Below are positions 28,959 to 36,780 of a stretch of 64,000 bases of DNA, piece after piece (position 1 is the first letter of the stretch; every line of letters begins with the position of its first letter). The notes beneath the pieces are model-generated. The model was not told the origin of the DNA, made no database searches, and saw nothing but the letters and a program-made list of their open reading frames with translations. A program made the position numbers and the translations under genes. Origin of the DNA: Rhodospirillales bacterium (GTDB lineage: Bacteria > Pseudomonadota > Alphaproteobacteria > Rhodospirillales > Casp-alpha2). Location: the NCBI GenBank assembly GCA_017640505.1, contig JAEPQO010000004.1, positions 1 to 64,000 of the forward strand, given 5' to 3'.

Positions 28959-29738
28959 TTACTTCAGACCTATATGGCGCTGCCACCCTGCCTCCAGCGC
29001 GGCCAGCATCATGCCGGTTTCCCGCAGATAGTCGCCCTCGGTATACAACCGTTTGAAAGCCGCCATATCCGATCTCAACACATCATCAAAGAGATAACGC
29101 ACGAATGACCCGGCGATGAGATAGGCGTTGCGGCGGGCTTCCGCGTCGACCTTGTCGAGGCTGACGCGTTTGCCGCCGCTGTCGGTTCCCCGATTATGCC
29201 GGAACAGGGCCTCGGCCGCGCTGAACGTTCCGACATCCTTGCCGATACCATCGGACAGCCGCTTCACAACAAGCTGATCAAGATCGTTCCCATAATTTGG
29301 ATATCCAGGCACCTCACCGAAACGGTCCTGCGCATAAACGGCAATTCCCTCTCGCAGGGCTTCCGAACGGTTTTCCGGCATGAACAGATGGGTCATTTCG
29401 TGCGCAATGATCGCATTGTTCCCGGTTACAACACGTGGCGGAAAAACGATGGCGTTCCGCGCCGAAAACGATCGGGCGATTCGCGCATTGGCATCGATTT
29501 TGATCGTCACCGGCACCGGCACGTCGCGCGCAAAGAAAGTACGCAGCTGTCGATAGACACGGTCTCCCCGCTCAGCCAATGCGGCGGCGGTTTCCATCGC
29601 CGCACCATCCTGCAGCACCCGCACCTGAATATTTTCGCCCTTCACTAGCCGCGCGTCCTGCCCCGCGCAGCCGGCGAGAGAAAGGGGCGCCGCCACGGCA
29701 ACGGCAAGGATGAAGCCCATGTACCGGGTCGGCATCAT
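28959..29738 (-). CDS. HEMTH-motif lipoprotein, putative zinc metallopeptidase (paralogue 1)
   Basis: This 259-residue protein has a lipobox LAGC (about 20-23), so it should be a lipoprotein. It shares AHEMTHLFMPENRS, LREGIAVYAQDRFGEVPGYP and the C-terminal block IAGSFVRYLFDDVLRSDMAAFKRLYTEGDY with its neighbour, with an insert around FRHNRGTDSGGKRVSLDK. The HExxH motif and downstream Glu are intact. Its start overlaps the upstream gene by four bases (ATGA). The two paralogues differ in anchoring: lipidated here, soluble in the other. Confidence 0.75.
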   Translation of the reverse strand: MMPTRYMGFILAVAVAAPLSLAGCAGQDARLVKGENIQVRVLQDGAAMETAAALAERGDRVYRQLRTFFARDVPVPVTIKIDANARIARSFSARNAIVFPPRVVTGNNAIIAHEMTHLFMPENRSEALREGIAVYAQDRFGEVPGYPNYGNDLDQLVVKRLSDGIGKDVGTFSAAEALFRHNRGTDSGGKRVSLDKVDAEARRNAYLIAGSFVRYLFDDVLRSDMAAFKRLYTEGDYLRETGMMLAALEAGWQRHIGLK

Positions 29739-30292
29739 CTATGCATGCCTCCACACGCGATCAGCCCATCCATGACCTCCGGCAGTTCTCCGGGCGCAAA
29801 CAAATCGACGAGGATGCGTTCGTACCAGGGCATGTTGTCGCGCCAGTCGACCAGATCCGCGATCAACGGTTTGCCTGCAACGAACGAGTCCGCCGTCTCA
29901 TCGAATGCGACACGGCACGCCCCCTCTGTTTCCGCCGGTGTCAGGTCCAGTGTGCGTATCTCGCCATCGCAGTCCTTGAGGCGGCGAACGAGCTCGTAAA
30001 TCACCTCGCGTTTGCCCTTGCAGGCAAACGTCAGGCTTTTCCTGAGCGTCCAGGCGTAGTCATCCGCCGACATTACGGTCGCGTCACCGTATGGCGTCGT
30101 CAGGGTGCAGTAATGCCCGGCCCCATGAATTTGCCGGGGCCACCCCGCCGCCGTGTCACGTTCCCGGTACATATCCTCGCAAAGCGATTTGAACCCGGAC
30201 GCGCCGACCGGCGGCAAAACGAGGTCTTCGGCCGCCACCGGCGACACGGATCCCAGCAGCATTAGCAGGTAAAGTATGCAGCGCTTACGCAC
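29735..30292 (-). CDS. Exported cysteine-containing protein of unknown function
   Basis: Started at the GTG at 30292, which overlaps the end of the NRDE gene, the product is 185 residues: signal peptide (about 1-21, ending PVAAEDL), then a domain with Cys in SLCEDMYRE, HYCTLTTPYGDA, LTFACKGKREV, KDCDGEIRT and GACRVAFDE, a pattern suggesting disulfides. The C-terminus is helical (WYERILVDLFAPGELP). No family is recognised. It sits between an NRDE gene and the two HEMTH genes in one overlapping operon. Confidence 0.7.
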   Translation of the reverse strand: MRKRCILYLLMLLGSVSPVAAEDLVLPPVGASGFKSLCEDMYRERDTAAGWPRQIHGAGHYCTLTTPYGDATVMSADDYAWTLRKSLTFACKGKREVIYELVRRLKDCDGEIRTLDLTPAETEGACRVAFDETADSFVAGKPLIADLVDWRDNMPWYERILVDLFAPGELPEVMDGLIACGGMHR

Positions 30293-31040
30293 CAAGGTCG
30301 ACGTCCAGAAACGGCATCTTGTCGGGCGCACCAGCGGCGAACAGCCACTTCGGTTTCTCGCCGAAGCGATCCACGCCGGGTAGTGCAACGAGCGACGAAC
30401 ACACGGTCATGAAACCGCTACCCGTACCGACGTTCATGGCCCCCCGCTCGCCATCGGACGCCTGCTGCTCCCTGCTGGCGACAAGCATCTGCCAGGCGGA
30501 CCAATCCCCCGCATCCGGGTCGGGTGCATCGGCATCCCGAAATCGCGGTAAATAAGCCTTAATCCGCGCCGATTCCGTGTCGTTCAGATCGTTCGCCGTC
30601 AGCATCGAAAGGCCTTCGGCAACCGGGGCCACCTCGACCCTTCCCTCACCGGTGGAGCGCAACCAAAAGGCATCGCGGGCATCGGCAATCAGCATATTGA
30701 AGCTTCTGTACGCCTCGCCGTCCAGTGACCCTAATGCCGAAGCGGCTTCGCGGGCCTCGGCATGGCTAAGTGCCTCCAGCGGCAACTCGCCCCGGGATCG
30801 CTTGTCAGCTGCCGGTCCCAACGATCCGGGCCTGTTCAGCACGGCGGCGAACAATCCGTCGTCATTCAACCCCATCCAAGTGCCGCCGGCTTCTTCATCG
30901 ATACCGGCAACCACATGTGGATGATCGTCCCAGTGGCGGGCAGGCGGACGCCAGAGCCGTGATGCCATTTCATCACGGTTGGCGGCTATGATGGTGGGCC
31001 ATGGCTGATCCGGTTGCCGAAGGATGACGACGGTACACAT
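30285..31040 (-). CDS. NRDE family protein (TANGO2-like)
   Basis: From the ATG at 31040 the 251-residue product begins MCTVVILRQPDQPWPTIIAANRDE, giving both the Cys-2 and the NRDE signature of the family, followed by GGTWMGLNDDGLFAAVLNRP. The fold resembles Ntn hydrolases with an N-terminal Cys. TANGO2 proteins are linked to lipid or heme handling in eukaryotes; the bacterial role is unknown. It is the first gene of a four-gene minus-strand operon of mostly exported proteins. Confidence 0.9.
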   Translation of the reverse strand: MCTVVILRQPDQPWPTIIAANRDEMASRLWRPPARHWDDHPHVVAGIDEEAGGTWMGLNDDGLFAAVLNRPGSLGPAADKRSRGELPLEALSHAEAREAASALGSLDGEAYRSFNMLIADARDAFWLRSTGEGRVEVAPVAEGLSMLTANDLNDTESARIKAYLPRFRDADAPDPDAGDWSAWQMLVASREQQASDGERGAMNVGTGSGFMTVCSSLVALPGVDRFGEKPKWLFAAGAPDKMPFLDVDLGA

Positions 31041-31088
31041 TCTCAATAAATAATATGCAAAAGGCCGGGAAACCAGCGAAAGCGCGGC

Positions 31089-31117
31089 TTGCGGCTTGCC
31101 CGCTCTCGGACTATTTA
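31089..31117 (+). promoter_or_regulatory. Putative promoter of the DUF1476 gene
   Basis: TTGCGG (31089-31094) and TATTTA (31112-31117) are 17 bases apart, 35 bases upstream of the ATG at 31152. Reasonable but not near consensus. Confidence 0.35.
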
Positions 31118-31151
31118 TGTGGCAGATAGAACCAGTTCAGGGAGCGATCTG

Positions 31152-31478
31152 ATGGCCGATTCCTTTTCCAAGCGCGAAAAAGGCGAAGAGCTTAAGTACG
31201 AGATGGATCAAGAGTTGCTGTTCAAGGCGGAAAGCCGCCGGAACAAGCTGCTCGGCCTTTGGCTTGCGGAAGTTTTCGGGCTGACCGGTGACGATGCCAA
31301 CAACTACGCCAAGGAAGTCGTGGTCGCCGATCTCGACGAACCCGGGCATGAGGATGTGGTCCGCAAGGTGATGAGCGATATCCAGGCGCGCAATGCCCCG
31401 GTGACCGAAGAACAGGTCCGCAAGAAAATTCAGGATCTCGAAAGCGTCGCCCTGGATCAGGTCAAAAACGAAGTCTGA
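31152..31478 (+). CDS. DUF1476 protein, F1F0-ATPase inhibitor zeta subunit family
   Basis: From the ATG at 31152, with GGGAG upstream, the 108-residue product starts MADSFSKREKGEELKYEMDQ and contains FKAESRRNKLLGLWLAEVFG, the hallmark of the alphaproteobacterial zeta subunit family. In Paracoccus, zeta binds F1 and blocks ATP hydrolysis. The first 20 residues are the inhibitory segment. The gene is convergent with purB 2 bases away, a frequent neighbour in alphaproteobacteria. Confidence 0.93.
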   Translation: MADSFSKREKGEELKYEMDQELLFKAESRRNKLLGLWLAEVFGLTGDDANNYAKEVVVADLDEPGHEDVVRKVMSDIQARNAPVTEEQVRKKIQDLESVALDQVKNEV

Positions 31479-31480
31479 AC

Positions 31481-32875
31481 TTAATCGCTACCGAACACGC
31501 GGGCGAATATATCTTCGACCCGCGCGGTGTGGTAGCTGATCGAGTCTTTCTCCAGAAGCTTCTTAAGATCTTCGGCCGGCAGCACGTCGGCCAATTCCGG
31601 GTCATGCCCAAGGAAGAACGCCAGCCGGTTGTCATGGTTGGCGGCTTCTTTCTCGACGTCATCGAGCACCGGCGGCGAATCCGGATTGTCCTGATCGATA
31701 CCGAAGCTCTTCCAGACCCGCATCGCATTCCGCTGCACGATCTTGTAGGCACCTTCGCGGCTGACACCGTTTTGCGTCAGATACAGCAGCACCCGCTGCG
31801 CATCGTGAATGCCGCCGAAAGCGTTCATGTGGTTCAGCATATTCTCGGGATAGACAACCAGCTTGTCGACGACGCCGGCCAGACGGTTGAGTGCGAAATC
31901 AAGGGTCACGGTCGCATCCGGGCCGATCATGCGTTCCACCGAGGAGTGCGAGATATCCCGCTCGTGCCAGAGCGCCACGTTCTCCAGCGCCGGCACCACG
32001 GCGGACCGGACGATCCGTGCAAGGCCCGTCAGGTTTTCGGTCAGGATCGGGTTCCGCTTGTGCGGCATTGCCGACGAGCCCTTTTGACCGGGGGCGAAAT
32101 ATTCCTGCGCTTCGCGAACTTCGGTCCGCTGCATATGGCGTACCTCGATCGAGACGTTCTCGATGGAACTCGCGATGACGCCCAGTGTCGCGAAGTACTG
32201 GGCATGGCGGTCGCGCGGAATGACCTGCGTCGAAATCGGTTCCGGGGTCAGGCCCAGTTTCTCGGCGACGTGCGCTTCAACCCGGGGATCGATATTGGCG
32301 AACGTGCCGACGGCCCCTGAAATGGCGCACGTGGCGATGTCCGCCCGTGCCGCCTCGAGCCGCGCCTTATTACGGGCGAATTCAGCATAAAAGCGCGCGA
32401 ACTTCAGGCCCATCGTCGTCGGCTCGGCGTGGATCCCGTGCGAGCGGCCCATCACAGGCATCAGCTTGGTTTCGAAAGCCCGGCGCTTGAGCGCATCCAG
32501 CAGCTTGTCGATGTCCGCCAGCAGAATATCCGCCGCCTGCTTCATCTGCACGGCGAGGCATGTGTCGAGCACATCGGATGACGTCATACCCTGGTGAACG
32601 AAACGTGCGGGTTCGCCCACTTGCTCGGCCAGTTCGGTCGTGAAGGCAATCACGTCGTGCTTGGTCTCGAGCTCGATCGCGTCAATACGGTCGATACGTG
32701 CCTGCGTATAGGGCTTGTCGCCCTTGGCCCAGATTTCCTTGGCCGCATCCGCGGGGATGACACCGAGTTCCGCCATCGCGTCACAGGCGTGTGCTTCGAT
32801 CTCGAACCAGATACGGAACTTGTTGGCAGGTTCCCAGATGGCGGTCATGTCGGGGCGGCTGTAACGCGGAATCAT
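31481..32875 (-). CDS. purB: Adenylosuccinate lyase PurB
   Basis: From the ATG at 32875 the 464-residue protein begins MIPRYSRPDMTAIWEP, as purB proteins do, and carries the fumarase-superfamily signature GSSAMPHKRNPI (about 260) with MGRSHGIHAEPTTMG (about 140). It cleaves SAICAR and adenylosuccinate, acting twice in purine synthesis. The frame runs 12 codons further up to GTG 32911. It is divergent from the Ntn hydrolase gene. Confidence 0.96.
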   Translation of the reverse strand: MIPRYSRPDMTAIWEPANKFRIWFEIEAHACDAMAELGVIPADAAKEIWAKGDKPYTQARIDRIDAIELETKHDVIAFTTELAEQVGEPARFVHQGMTSSDVLDTCLAVQMKQAADILLADIDKLLDALKRRAFETKLMPVMGRSHGIHAEPTTMGLKFARFYAEFARNKARLEAARADIATCAISGAVGTFANIDPRVEAHVAEKLGLTPEPISTQVIPRDRHAQYFATLGVIASSIENVSIEVRHMQRTEVREAQEYFAPGQKGSSAMPHKRNPILTENLTGLARIVRSAVVPALENVALWHERDISHSSVERMIGPDATVTLDFALNRLAGVVDKLVVYPENMLNHMNAFGGIHDAQRVLLYLTQNGVSREGAYKIVQRNAMRVWKSFGIDQDNPDSPPVLDDVEKEAANHDNRLAFFLGHDPELADVLPAEDLKKLLEKDSISYHTARVEDIFARVFGSD

Positions 32876-32955
32876 GCGGGGTCTCCTCTCAGGCGGGGCG
32901 ATCATACCCACGCACGCCCGATTTTAAAGCCCGCAATCGCGTCCGGCGAGGTTTC

Positions 32956-32984
32956 ATGACAACGCAACACCGCTGTCGTATAAG
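32956..32984 (+). promoter_or_regulatory. Promoter giving a leaderless transcript for the Ntn-hydrolase gene
   Basis: ATGACA (32956-32961) and TATAAG (32979-32984) are exactly 17 bases apart. Only eight bases separate the -10 from the ATG at 32993, so transcription should begin at or next to the start codon. No ribosome binding site is visible, which fits leaderless translation. Confidence 0.6.
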
Positions 32985-32992
32985 GTAACGAT

Positions 32993-34003
32993 ATGGATTC
33001 GCAGGTTTCCGACGCCGAAACGCTTGTCGATATTCCCTACGTCGATGCAACGGAAGGGGGCGCCCTTGATGTTGCGCGGGCCGAAGCCGGACGCTTTCAG
33101 GCCGTGATTCGCGCCGGGCGCGAGCATTACGGCGCCCTTCCCATAAGTATCGGCGACGTCATCTCCAGAAGGTGGCTGCTGCGTCAGAACAATCCCTTCA
33201 CCGACGAAATCGACGCCATCGACGCCGAGGCCGGAAAGAGCGGCGCCTGGCTCCTGAACCTGTCTTATGAATGGAGTTGCACGACCGGTGCCGGCCCCGA
33301 TCCGTCTGGTAGCGGAAACCGTATGCTGAGGACACTCGACTGGCCGCTGGACGGCCTTGGTGAAACCATTGTCGTTGCCAAGTTCAAGGGCAAGCCCGGA
33401 CCCTATTTCAACGTGACTTGGCCCGGCTTCGTCGGCGTCGTGACGGCGATGGCACCGGGTCGGTTTTCCGCCGCCATCAACCAGCCGCCGTTTCGCCGCT
33501 GGACGCGGTCCTGCTGGGCGGATTGGGGGATCAACCGGACGCGCCTTTTGCAACGCCGTGCCCTGCCGCCGACGCATCTCTTGCGCGAGATTTTCGATAC
33601 CTGTGCCACCTATGACGAAGCGAAGGAACGCCTGATCGAAACACCGCTCGCGATTCCGGCGTTTCTGACACTGAGCGGCACCAGCCCGGATCAAGCATGC
33701 CTGATCGAGCGCGAGGAAGACGCCGCCAGCATTCACGAAAATCCGACCGCGTGCGGCAATCACTGGATGGCCCGTGACGTCCCCGGGCATTATCGCGGCG
33801 TCGATAGTGCCGGACGCCGCGACCTGATGGCGGAAACGCGTGACAATGTTGCGGACGGCTTTGATTGGGTCACACCGCCGATACTGAATGAAACGACGCG
33901 TGTCGCCGTTGTCGCCAACGCGCTTGAAGGAAAGCTGATCGTTCGCGGTTACGAACGTGACGGCGTTGTTACGCGTGACTTTCGACGACCCGCTCCGTCC
34001 TGA
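32993..34003 (+). CDS. Ntn hydrolase of the acid-ceramidase/NAAA or penicillin-acyltransferase (C45) type
   Basis: In this 336-residue protein the motif EWSCTTGAG (Cys about 96) followed by RMLRTLDWPLDGLGE matches the autoproteolytic nucleophile and the downstream Arg/Asp strand of acid ceramidase, NAAA and related amidases. The later segments FVGVVTAMAPGRFSAAINQP and YDEAKERL fit the same fold. The N-terminal 95 residues would become the alpha chain after self-cleavage. Such enzymes hydrolyse N-acyl amides; the substrate here is unknown. No signal peptide is visible. The end overlaps the MFS gene by 35 bases tail to tail. Confidence 0.75.
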   Translation: MDSQVSDAETLVDIPYVDATEGGALDVARAEAGRFQAVIRAGREHYGALPISIGDVISRRWLLRQNNPFTDEIDAIDAEAGKSGAWLLNLSYEWSCTTGAGPDPSGSGNRMLRTLDWPLDGLGETIVVAKFKGKPGPYFNVTWPGFVGVVTAMAPGRFSAAINQPPFRRWTRSCWADWGINRTRLLQRRALPPTHLLREIFDTCATYDEAKERLIETPLAIPAFLTLSGTSPDQACLIEREEDAASIHENPTACGNHWMARDVPGHYRGVDSAGRRDLMAETRDNVADGFDWVTPPILNETTRVAVVANALEGKLIVRGYERDGVVTRDFRRPAPS

Positions 34004-35198
34004 AAATCAGGAACCAGATCAGCGCCACAATCTGCACCCCGGCAACGATGCCGAAGGCCCAGCGATATCCTTCCGGATGGAAGCCACCGCTCGCCGTGAG
34101 CGGCCAGAAATCGATGATCACACCGACACCCCACTGCACGGCAAAGGCGCCGAAAAACGCGAGCAGATTGATCGCTGTTACGACCCGGCCGGCCAGTGAC
34201 GTCGGGAATCGCTGCGTCAGCCCCGCATAGCTGACGATTCCGTATGTTGCGGTGAATGCCCACACCATCCACGTCACCTGATTGACGGGTGCGAGCTCGA
34301 AAACCACGACCAACTGCATGACGATAAAGACACTCATCCCGATCACCGAGATCCGGATTGCGCCGACGCCGCGGCGGCTGAGGTAGCCGGTAATAACCGC
34401 GAGACACATGTAGCTCGCGACCATGGCACAGGCGACAAGGAACAGTGCATCGGCCGTTGCCCGGTTATCCAGTTCCATGACGTCATGAAACCAGGGGCCA
34501 AGCCATAAACTCTGAATCCCCAGAAATGCCGCCTGCGAGGAAACGCAGAGCGGCGCCACCCGCCAGAAAAGCGGCGACCAGAAAACCCGCCGGACGCCGC
34601 CGATGGCTTCACGGAAGGTTTCCGAACCGTGTCCCGGGTCTTTCCGTTCGGGCACGACGAAATAGACGATGGCGGCCATCACCAGCGCTACCCCCGTCAA
34701 CACCCAGAACACGCCCCGCCAGCCCAACAGTTCCTCGATATACTCGATCGGTGTGGTCCCGATTAGCGCGCCAATCCCGCCGGCAACCATCTGGTAACCG
34801 TTGACTGCGGGCAGCCGTTCCTTGGGCAGCCAAATGGCATACGCGGTAAACGCCGCCATAAGACACGCCGACGTACCGAGACCGATCATCGCACGGCCCA
34901 TGATCAGCAATGCCAGCGATCCGGCGAGCGCAAATACCGCCGTTCCGGCCGCCGCGATGATCAGCAGCACGGCCTCTGTTCGCCTGGGCCCGTATCGGTC
35001 GAGCAAAACGCCGAGCGGCAGTTGAAACGCCGCAAACGCGAAAAGGTTGGCGCTCGTCAGCAAGCCCAGGTCTGACGCGCTCAGACCCAGGTCCTCGATC
35101 AGTGCGGGTGCAATGACCGCGTTCACGACCCTGAGCAGGTATGACAGCAAATAGCCGAGCGCGAACGGCACGAAAACGCGTATGAAAGTAGCCTGCAA
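33969..35198 (-). CDS. Major facilitator superfamily transporter
   Basis: Started at TTG 35198, which has GGGGGAGA seven bases upstream, the product is 409 residues with about 12 hydrophobic segments. The loop 2-3 motif of MFS carriers appears as LGVLLDRYGPRRTEA. The frame extends 70 codons upstream, but that part is polar, lacks a start signal, and precedes the first TM segment, so it is excluded. Substrate unknown. It shares its 3' end with the Ntn hydrolase gene. Confidence 0.88.
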   Translation of the reverse strand: MQATFIRVFVPFALGYLLSYLLRVVNAVIAPALIEDLGLSASDLGLLTSANLFAFAAFQLPLGVLLDRYGPRRTEAVLLIIAAAGTAVFALAGSLALLIMGRAMIGLGTSACLMAAFTAYAIWLPKERLPAVNGYQMVAGGIGALIGTTPIEYIEELLGWRGVFWVLTGVALVMAAIVYFVVPERKDPGHGSETFREAIGGVRRVFWSPLFWRVAPLCVSSQAAFLGIQSLWLGPWFHDVMELDNRATADALFLVACAMVASYMCLAVITGYLSRRGVGAIRISVIGMSVFIVMQLVVVFELAPVNQVTWMVWAFTATYGIVSYAGLTQRFPTSLAGRVVTAINLLAFFGAFAVQWGVGVIIDFWPLTASGGFHPEGYRWAFGIVAGVQIVALIWFLIFRTERVVESHA

Positions 35199-35392
35199 TG
35201 TCTCCCCCAAACCGTCACCGATCTTACCTGCATGGCAGGACGAACGGGAGCTTTTTACCTGTTTAAGCGAATTTTTCAGATTTCGATACGTTTTGCCTCT
35301 CCTCGGCCATTTAGTGTGTTGAGATGGCCGGTGTTTCTGGCCATCATCCGGTGCAACGTCCAACAAGAGGCTCACGGGATTCGGAGACGGAC

Positions 35393-36031
35393 ATGGCGTC
35401 GGTGGCACGCGTCAACAGAGGATTGATGGAACGCTTGGGGCGGTTGTCGCGTCTCAAGCTCTTGATTCCGCTGCGCCGAAGCCCGCATTCACCCGAGTAC
35501 TCGGCCCGCGGCGTTGCCGTCGGAATGTTCTGGGCGCTGACGCCGCTGGTCGGTATCCAGATGTACCTGTGCCTCATGACCTGGCTGGTCGTCAAACCAG
35601 TCAAGAACCTTCAGTTCAGCCTCGTCATTTCATGTGCGTGGACCTGGGTAACCAACGTTTTCACGATGCTGCCGATCTATTACGTGTTTTATGCAACCGG
35701 CCAGATCATACGCGGCGACTGGCACAACATCACCGGTTACGACACGTTCATACACTCCTGGCACGAAGCGTTCGAGCGCGGTGCCGGGTTCTGGCAGGCC
35801 ATGCTTGATCTCGCCGGGATGCTGGCTAGGGAGGTAGGCCTGTCGATGGCGATCGGATGCCTGCCTTATGCCGTTCTCGGCACCTGGCTCAGCTACAAGA
35901 TTTCATTGAAATACATCCGCCGACGCCGACGCAAGAAGCTGGAAAAACGGATCCGGCAGCATGCAAGCAAAGACGGATCCGAACCACAAACCGCAAAAGG
36001 TGTTCACTTTCCGGACCGGCCTAGCGCCTGA
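35393..36031 (+). CDS. DUF2062 family inner-membrane protein
   Basis: From the ATG at 35393 (GGAGACGGAC upstream) the 212-residue product has the family core SPEYSARGVAVGMFWALTPL, several transmembrane helices (about 45-70, 78-105, 140-175), and a very basic C-terminal tail (YIRRRRRKKLEKRIRQ). DUF2062 proteins are small membrane proteins of unknown role, sometimes fused to glycosyltransferases. The end overlaps the P5CR-like gene by 28 bases tail to tail. Confidence 0.88.
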   Translation: MASVARVNRGLMERLGRLSRLKLLIPLRRSPHSPEYSARGVAVGMFWALTPLVGIQMYLCLMTWLVVKPVKNLQFSLVISCAWTWVTNVFTMLPIYYVFYATGQIIRGDWHNITGYDTFIHSWHEAFERGAGFWQAMLDLAGMLAREVGLSMAIGCLPYAVLGTWLSYKISLKYIRRRRRKKLEKRIRQHASKDGSEPQTAKGVHFPDRPSA

Positions 36032-36780
36032 AGCCGCGCCGTCGCCGCAGACATCGCGTCGCGCCAGGGCCCGAAAGCTTCAGCATCGCGAAGCGCGTTG
36101 ATACCTGCCTCGGTAATGCCGCCGGGCGTCGCCAATTGCACCAGTGTATCGCGAGGGTCCTTTTCCGGGGTTTCGGCCATCATCGTACCGGCGGCGCGCA
36201 TCATGTCCGCGCAGACCTTGCGTGCGGCGGCCTTCTCGACACCACTTTCGACCAAAATGTCGGCCGTTTCGCCCGTCAACTCGAACAACCAGCCGAACCA
36301 CCCGCCGAGCGCACTCGCGGCCGAGAACGCATCCTCATCCCTGATCGCGGTCACCCGGCCAAGCGGCGCCAATGCATCCCGCGCCCCGGCGTGGTCGGGA
36401 TAAAGCGGAATGGCACTTGCGCCGTATCGGCTTGCCAGCACCGGCATGGCACGCGCGACCTCTGCGGGCGCGGCAGCACCGCGCAATGCGCCCGCCGTGA
36501 TTCCGGCAGCTGCCGATATCAAGACCTGACCGTTCCGCCACGGCAACAAGCGCACCGTTTCAATAACGTCCGCCGGGCGGGTCGCGACGATGACGGCATC
36601 CGCATTCCGCACCACGTCCGCATTATCGCTCGCGACATCGATGCCGTAGGTCGCACGCAGCAGCGCCGTCTTCTCACGCCCCCGGGGCGAAACGATGATG
36701 TCCCCCGACCGCCCGGCAAGCGCGTACCCCTCGGCTAATGCAAAGCCAAGATGCCCTATTCCGATGATCCCGATCTTCAT
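36004..36780 (-). CDS. Pyrroline-5-carboxylate reductase family protein (ProC-like)
   Basis: The 258-residue protein begins MKIGIIGIGHLGFALAEGYA (Rossmann GxGxxG, residues 6-12). It has the VIVATRPADVIETV segment and the C-terminal P5CR helical domain, with ATPGGITEAGINALRDA matching the conserved PGGTT substrate loop (here PGGIT). It probably reduces a cyclic imine with NAD(P)H. Its start overlaps the cobalamin mutase-like gene by four bases (ATGA), so it may act on a product of that enzyme rather than in ordinary proline synthesis. That link is inference. Confidence 0.85.
   Translation of the reverse strand: MKIGIIGIGHLGFALAEGYALAGRSGDIIVSPRGREKTALLRATYGIDVASDNADVVRNADAVIVATRPADVIETVRLLPWRNGQVLISAAAGITAGALRGAAAPAEVARAMPVLASRYGASAIPLYPDHAGARDALAPLGRVTAIRDEDAFSAASALGGWFGWLFELTGETADILVESGVEKAAARKVCADMMRAAGTMMAETPEKDPRDTLVQLATPGGITEAGINALRDAEAFGPWRDAMSAATARLQALGRSGK

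Noticed and set aside
33969-35408. Extended N-terminus of the MFS transporter
   Set aside because: The extra 70 residues are polar and lack a ribosome site, while TTG 35198 has a strong one right before the first TM helix.
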